Source: Streptomyces sp. TLI_171
Lineage (GTDB): Bacteria; Actinomycetota; Actinomycetes; Streptomycetales; Streptomycetaceae
Direction of reading: 5' to 3'
Length of the DNA: 64,000 nt
Assembly (NCBI RefSeq): GCF_003610255.1
Contig: NZ_RAPS01000001.1
Coordinates: forward strand, 6,165,001-6,229,000
Made by a program: the position numbers and the translations under genes. Below are positions 14,201 through 20,200 of this stretch, piece after piece; position 1 is the first letter of the stretch; each line of letters starts with the position of its first letter. The notes under the pieces are model-generated. The model saw nothing but the letters and a program-made list of their open reading frames with translations. It was not told where the DNA came from and searched no databases.

Positions 14201-17200
14201 AGGTTGCCGACCTGGCCCGCGCATTCTGGAAGGTCGCCGGGGACAGCGGCTCCGGGGCCGGAGCGCGCGAGCTCGTGCAACTCTTGGTAGCGCTCGGCGC
14301 GGAGCAACCGACATTCCCCGGCGCGGTCGGCACGGATGTCAGGACGCTGCGCGACGTGGCCACCGGGGGCAACATCCGGGAGCAGATGCTGCTGATCTAC
14401 AACGCTGCGGCACTGGGCCCGGAATGGTGGGGGCCCCGCCTCGATCCGATCGAAAAGTGGCGGCCGGTTCGGCGACGGTACTCCTCCACGGACGCTCCCC
14501 CTTCGATGGCTGCGTCAGTGTTTCCGCCGCTCAGCAAGCGCGAGCAGGCGTTCGTCGTCGACAAAAAGGGGCGACTGAGATGGCAGCACGGCAGCGACCA
14601 CGCCGACATTCCTCTCTCGGCAGGCCTTCATCGGGAGGCTCAGGGACTGGGAGGCATCGTGTCGACCGGTCCGTCGGGCACCGCGGCAGTGCTCATGCAC
14701 ATAGCCGTGAAGATCAGCACTGTCACCAGCATCTCGTTTGACCCACGACTCTTTCTCCTGGCCACGGCGGGCTACATGATTTCTGTCAGGCACCACTCGC
14801 TGAACGAGGTCCTCGCCGGGGCAGCCGCCTATGACGAGTCGGTCGGTGGACGACTCGGACTCGCGTTCGACCCGGGGTTCGACCACCACCGGCGGCTGCC
14901 CGGGGTGGGGGAGCTCCAACTTCGCGAACAGGTCGCGGTGGGCGGCCTCTTCCCGCACGAGCACGCTTGGCCCATCACCCGTTCGAGTCAGCGTTCCCGC
15001 GCGCCGGAGATCTCCCCCTCCTACGGAGACACCGTCCTCACCGCGCTCGGTGTCACCCGCGCCGAATGGGGTGCGCAACTCGACCTCTGGGCACGGACTG
15101 CCCGGGCTCAGGAAGGACCGGGTAGCGACCCGGCCGCTTCCGCCGAGGACCGGGTGGAAGCCTGGAGCCGGTACCGAGCAGCCCGGATCGCCGAGCAACT
15201 GCAGGACGAGCAAGAGGCACAACAGTGGACGAACTCGTCGGATGCCGAAACCCTGGCCCCCGGGTCAGCCCGGGAGCAGTCCCCCACGTTGCGCCGGCTT
15301 CGCCAGGACCTCGCGGTAGCTGTGGACGGGCTGCGTCGACTCGGTATCGATCCCCAAGAGGCCGACGAACTGCTCGCCGTCTGGGCCAACCTCAAGCCGC
15401 TGCTGTCCCTCGACACCGTGGCGCCCGTGACCACCCCTGAGCAGGACCGCGCCCTGGCGACGGCAGGGGCCGTAGTGTGGCCCCTCCCGCGGCGGCGCGA
15501 CGACTTCTGGTCGGCTGTGGCAGCGGTGGTCTGCCCGGGCCATGGGGAGGGCAGGCCTGATCCTCGTACGGTGGCTACCGCACCACTCCTGCGTAAGCGG
15601 CTAATCGGCCTGCTCCGGGACGAGCTCGGGCGCGGCGACACTCCTTTGTGGGACCTGGTGGCGGACAATGCTGTCGCGGCCCTGGCTGAGTTCAGGGCGG
15701 CTGCCGCCGCCGGTCGCGACCATGCTGACCCTGCGGCCCCGGCTCCTGAGCGGGCTGCGGACGCCTGGGACGATCGCGGCGCAGCGCCGGTTCGGAAGCT
15801 CGGCTCCCTGCCCGACCGGGCGGCGACTGCGGCGGACCGGGCCGGAGAGGTCGCCCGGATCGCAAGGAAACTCGCTCCTGCGTTGACCGGCCGGCAGAAG
15901 GATGAACTCCTTCGCCACCTCGTCCGCACCGAGCCCGGCCCGGCCGGCCGCCGACTCGTCGCACGCCTGGCCTCCGAGGTCACGGGCCGCCCGGTACAGC
16001 TGCTACTTCCCGGCGGACAAAGGTTCGCTGCCCGTCCGCTACACGCAACCACCGCGCGCGCCTTTCCCGCGATCATTGTCACGGCCGAGGCCGACCGCGG
16101 ACGGATCTGCCACGGTCTCACCGTGCCACGCGGAGCGCCCGACAGTCGTGCGGTGGTGGCGGGAGCCCATTCTAATCGCCGTAGGCGCGACGGCGGGCGG
16201 CGCGACGCACCAGCACAGGTGCCGGAAACCCGCAAGGGCAAGGACAAGGACCTGTCCGCCGGTCACGCGGACGGCCGGGGGAGCAGGCTCGGGGCCCGGC
16301 CCGGGGATGGTGGGGCCGAGGCGAGGTTGGCTCTGCCGGATGCCGCAGGTAGCCCTGACATCATGGAGGACAGCACGCACGACCCGCTCTGGGCCGAGGA
16401 CCAACGCACGCCGGGCGCCGGCGCCACGGCACGCGACTGGGGGCGACGACTCCGCGCGGCGGCCCACGACCGTCCGTCCGCCGGCTCTACACCCGGTCGG
16501 GAACCGGCGAGGGCCTGGACGGAGTACACCGAGGCCCTGGTGGCGCTCTACCAAGCCCGCAACGAGGTTGCCCGCCTGAGCGGTCGCCCGCCGGTCGGCC
16601 GCCTCAAGGCCGCCCTCGACGCCAAGCGGATGCAACAGTGGGGAGCCGATCCGGGCGCGGGCGGCTCCACCCCGCCGCGAAGCGATGCCGACCGAGTGCG
16701 GGAGGCCGAACTCGCCGTCACCCGGACAGCTACCGCGTACCGGGCCGCGGCTGACGAGCTCGCGGCCTGGGGCCTCACCCCCGACGTGCTGGCCAAGCTC
16801 GCCGCGCAGTTCCGCCAGGACTGGGCCGGCCGCGGCGGGCTAGCCGGCGCGGGTCCGCTCGGCGACGAAGAGGCCGACGGCCCCGGACCGGTGATCGAGA
16901 CCGGAAGTGTCGAGGTAGCCGACGCGGCGGGCCGGCGGGACACCGCCGGTCCTCGGACGGATGAGAAGGGAGAGAGCAGCACAGGGAATGCTGCCGAGCA
17001 CGGCGACCGGCGCGTTGTCGAAGCGGACCGAGGGGCCGACGCCGAGCACGAGCGCGCCGCCGTGGGCGAGGAGGAAGCTGATGCCGACGACCTCGACGCC
17101 GAGCATGACGACGAGGACGAGGAGGATGTGGACTGTCGTGTCGAAGACGAGGAGGGCGAGGACGAACTGACCGACGATGAGGGGCCGTTGCCGAGTCGGG

Positions 17201-20200
17201 TCGTTCTCTCCGACCGCACCACGACGGCCACCGACCGCGCTGACGACCACCGGCGATTCGCGCCGCCGCCGTACGTCACTTCGCCGGACTTCGAGCATGC
17301 GATCGGCATGGAGAACGTCGAACCCGTCGGACGGCGGCTTCTGGCCGCGTTGGAGCACCAGATGACCGGGCTCGGGCTCGCGGCCGACCATCCGCTGCGG
17401 GCCGCTCTCGCACCGCTGGGGGACAAGCGCTCTGCTGCTCCGATGGTCCGTCAGGCTGTGGGCGACGTCGTCGAGCTGAGGGTCGGCGATACCGTTCTCC
17501 ACCTGCGGCTGCGGCTCGGCGGGTGGCGGCAGGCCAGCGATCCCCGCGGTCGGTTGGTGCTGCGGGACCCCAAGAAGTTCGGGATCACGCCGAAGGGTTG
17601 GGCGAGCCGCGAGGTGCGGGCACAGGAATCGACGGTCCGCCAGACCACCACGGCGGTGTTCGGTACCGAGACCGTCGCGCTCGACCAGGAAACGGCAGGC
17701 GGCCCGGGGACCTTGTTGACCAGGGAGGTGCTCGGGGTGACCGGGTCCCTGCGGGGGGTCTCCTCGATCGTGCACACCGCGACGACCAAGGCGGCCACGA
17801 CCATCGCCTCGACGCAACGCGGCAGCAAGGGATCCTCGTACCGTTCGGTTGACTTCCTCCACGACGTGGGCTTCGACCTGGTGCTCGAACGACCGGGCCT
17901 GCCCAGCGTCCAGCGTCAGGGCGTCGTCGGACACGGCCTCCTGCTGCGGTACCCGCGTGAACTCCTTCGGCATGCGCCCCGGTATGCCGGTGACCGCCTT
18001 GGCGGCTCCTCCAGGAGCTGGCGCGCTTCGCCCGGGGAGGGTCCGATGGTCGACACTCCGCAGCTGCGGGCAGCCCTGGCCCGCGCGTCCGCTGCCCGTA
18101 TCCCCGCTGTGGAGCCAGGAGACTTCCGCGACTGGAAGCCGGGGCAGTCCCTCGCTTCCAACGGGGCGACGACTGCGGAGGCCGGCGCGGTCGGCGCACT
18201 GCGTGCGTCCCCGACAGACTCCGACGCCATGCCCGCACCTATGCCCGCCGCGCCCGTTCCGGTGCCCCGGCGGCTCGGGCCGCCGGTCCACATCCCGTCC
18301 CTGTCCAGGGTCGAGACGCTCACCGGAGCCGGTCGGGTTCGGGAGGCGGCGCTCGCCCTTGCCGGCGGGGACCTGATCGGTGGGGTGTCCCGCGAGCTGC
18401 TGCTGTCCTCGGTGTCAGTGACCGAGCTGATGACGACGTTCCACGAGGCCCTGCACGGTGGCCACCGCACGGTCGTCCTCGACCTCGGTGAAGGGCCATG
18501 CCAGCTCCTGATCACGGCTACGGCCCACAACCCGAAGATCGTCATTGCCGAAGACCCCTATTCGAGGCTTGAGCTGGAGACCTCGCTCAGCCAGTATCCG
18601 AGCCGTCCGCCGGCGATGCGGGACCGCAACGAGTACGGCTTCGTCTTCAGCGGGGCCGTGCCGCTGACCTCGGGAGTGGTCCTGCGCGTGGGCGTCAGTG
18701 CCACTGGCCAGCAGGCGACTCAGTTCACCCTGCCGGGCACCGGTGCGACGACGGTCTTCACGCAGAAGATCAACGTCGACGACGAAGCAACCGCGGTGGT
18801 GGACTTCGACGTTCGGATGGAGGTGTCCGTGCTCGGGACGGGGGGCGCCGCCTCCACCGCACCGGTCGTGCCGGTGCGGATAGGTGTGCGGGTGCGCATG
18901 CTCGCCGCCGATGCCCGCGCGCTCGGCGGCGTGCCCGACGACCCGGAGCTCCCGTTGCCCGGTGAGGTCCGGAGGGCTGGTTTCTCAGCGTCGTCCGGTG
19001 CCTCGCAGGCCAGGGGAGCGGGCCGCGTGGGACGCCAGACGCCGAGTGCTCCCGGCGACCCCGAGGAGGTGCGGACGGAGAGCGTGGACCGGCGGGCCCG
19101 GACCTCGGCGGGTCGGGAACTGCGCATCCCGGACCGGTTCGCCGACTGGCTGCCGAGTAGCGTCGTGGTCGCCCGCGTGGAGCCGCTGCACACTGCTGCG
19201 CTGCTGGACGCCGTCGTTGCGTACGTGCGGGAGTCGTTCGACGGTTACCTGCCGGACTCCCCGGACGTGTTCGGCAACGCCACCGTCCTGGCCAGCGTCC
19301 TGCTGCCGGACGGGTTGGCCGTGCGCTTGCACGCGATGGTCGTCGGGGCGGAGAGTTTCGTGCTGGTCAAACAGACGGCGTTCGGGCCCCGGCGCCTGTT
19401 CGTGACTGTGGAGGCCGAACCGGACCATTCCACGGACGTCTATCTCGGCAGCGTGCAGACCGAGAACGAGTTCGGGACCACGGTCGTCAGCCCGATCGGC
19501 CTGGGCCGCGAGAATAGCGGTTCGTTCTCGGTCGGCGTCGATCTGCCCTTCGGAAATCGGAAGCCGATCCTGCCGCCGCTGTCGACGATCACCGGCGGGC
19601 CGCTGGTCGGAGCGGCCCGCGGCTGGTCGCTGACGACGACGGATCAGACCTCCGCCCGGCGGGTGTCGAGTGTCAAGACGCCATGGACGGCCCGGATGGC
19701 CACCAGTTTCATCATTCGGGTGAGCGCCCACGAGGAGCCGATCTTCGGCTCCGCCATTCGTCCACCGGCCCCCGCGTCCAACGGCGGGGCCACTCGGGGC
19801 GCAGTTGTCGCACAGCCCGTCCGGGTCGAACTGCTCTACCCCGAGATCCACTTGGACGAGGTCTGGCCCGACGGGACGGCGACCCCGGTGCCCGCGGTGG
19901 AATCGGCCGTGGACCAGGGAGCGGTGGTCCGCCGCCCCCTGCCTTCCGTGCTCATACCGGTCAATGCCGGCTCGGCGTCGACCGACACTGCCCCCACCGC
20001 CGCACCGTCCACTGCTGTGCACGGCCGAACCTGGACCCCGGCACCCCAGCAGTGGGCAGGACATGAGGCCGTCCATCTCTTCCCGACCGCGGCCGCGGCG
20101 AAGGAGGTGGAGGATTGGATCGCCGGCAGCCCGTTCGGGCCCCTGGACGAGGAGGACCGGGCCGCACTGCGCATGGTGCTGCACGGACTCACCGCCCGGC

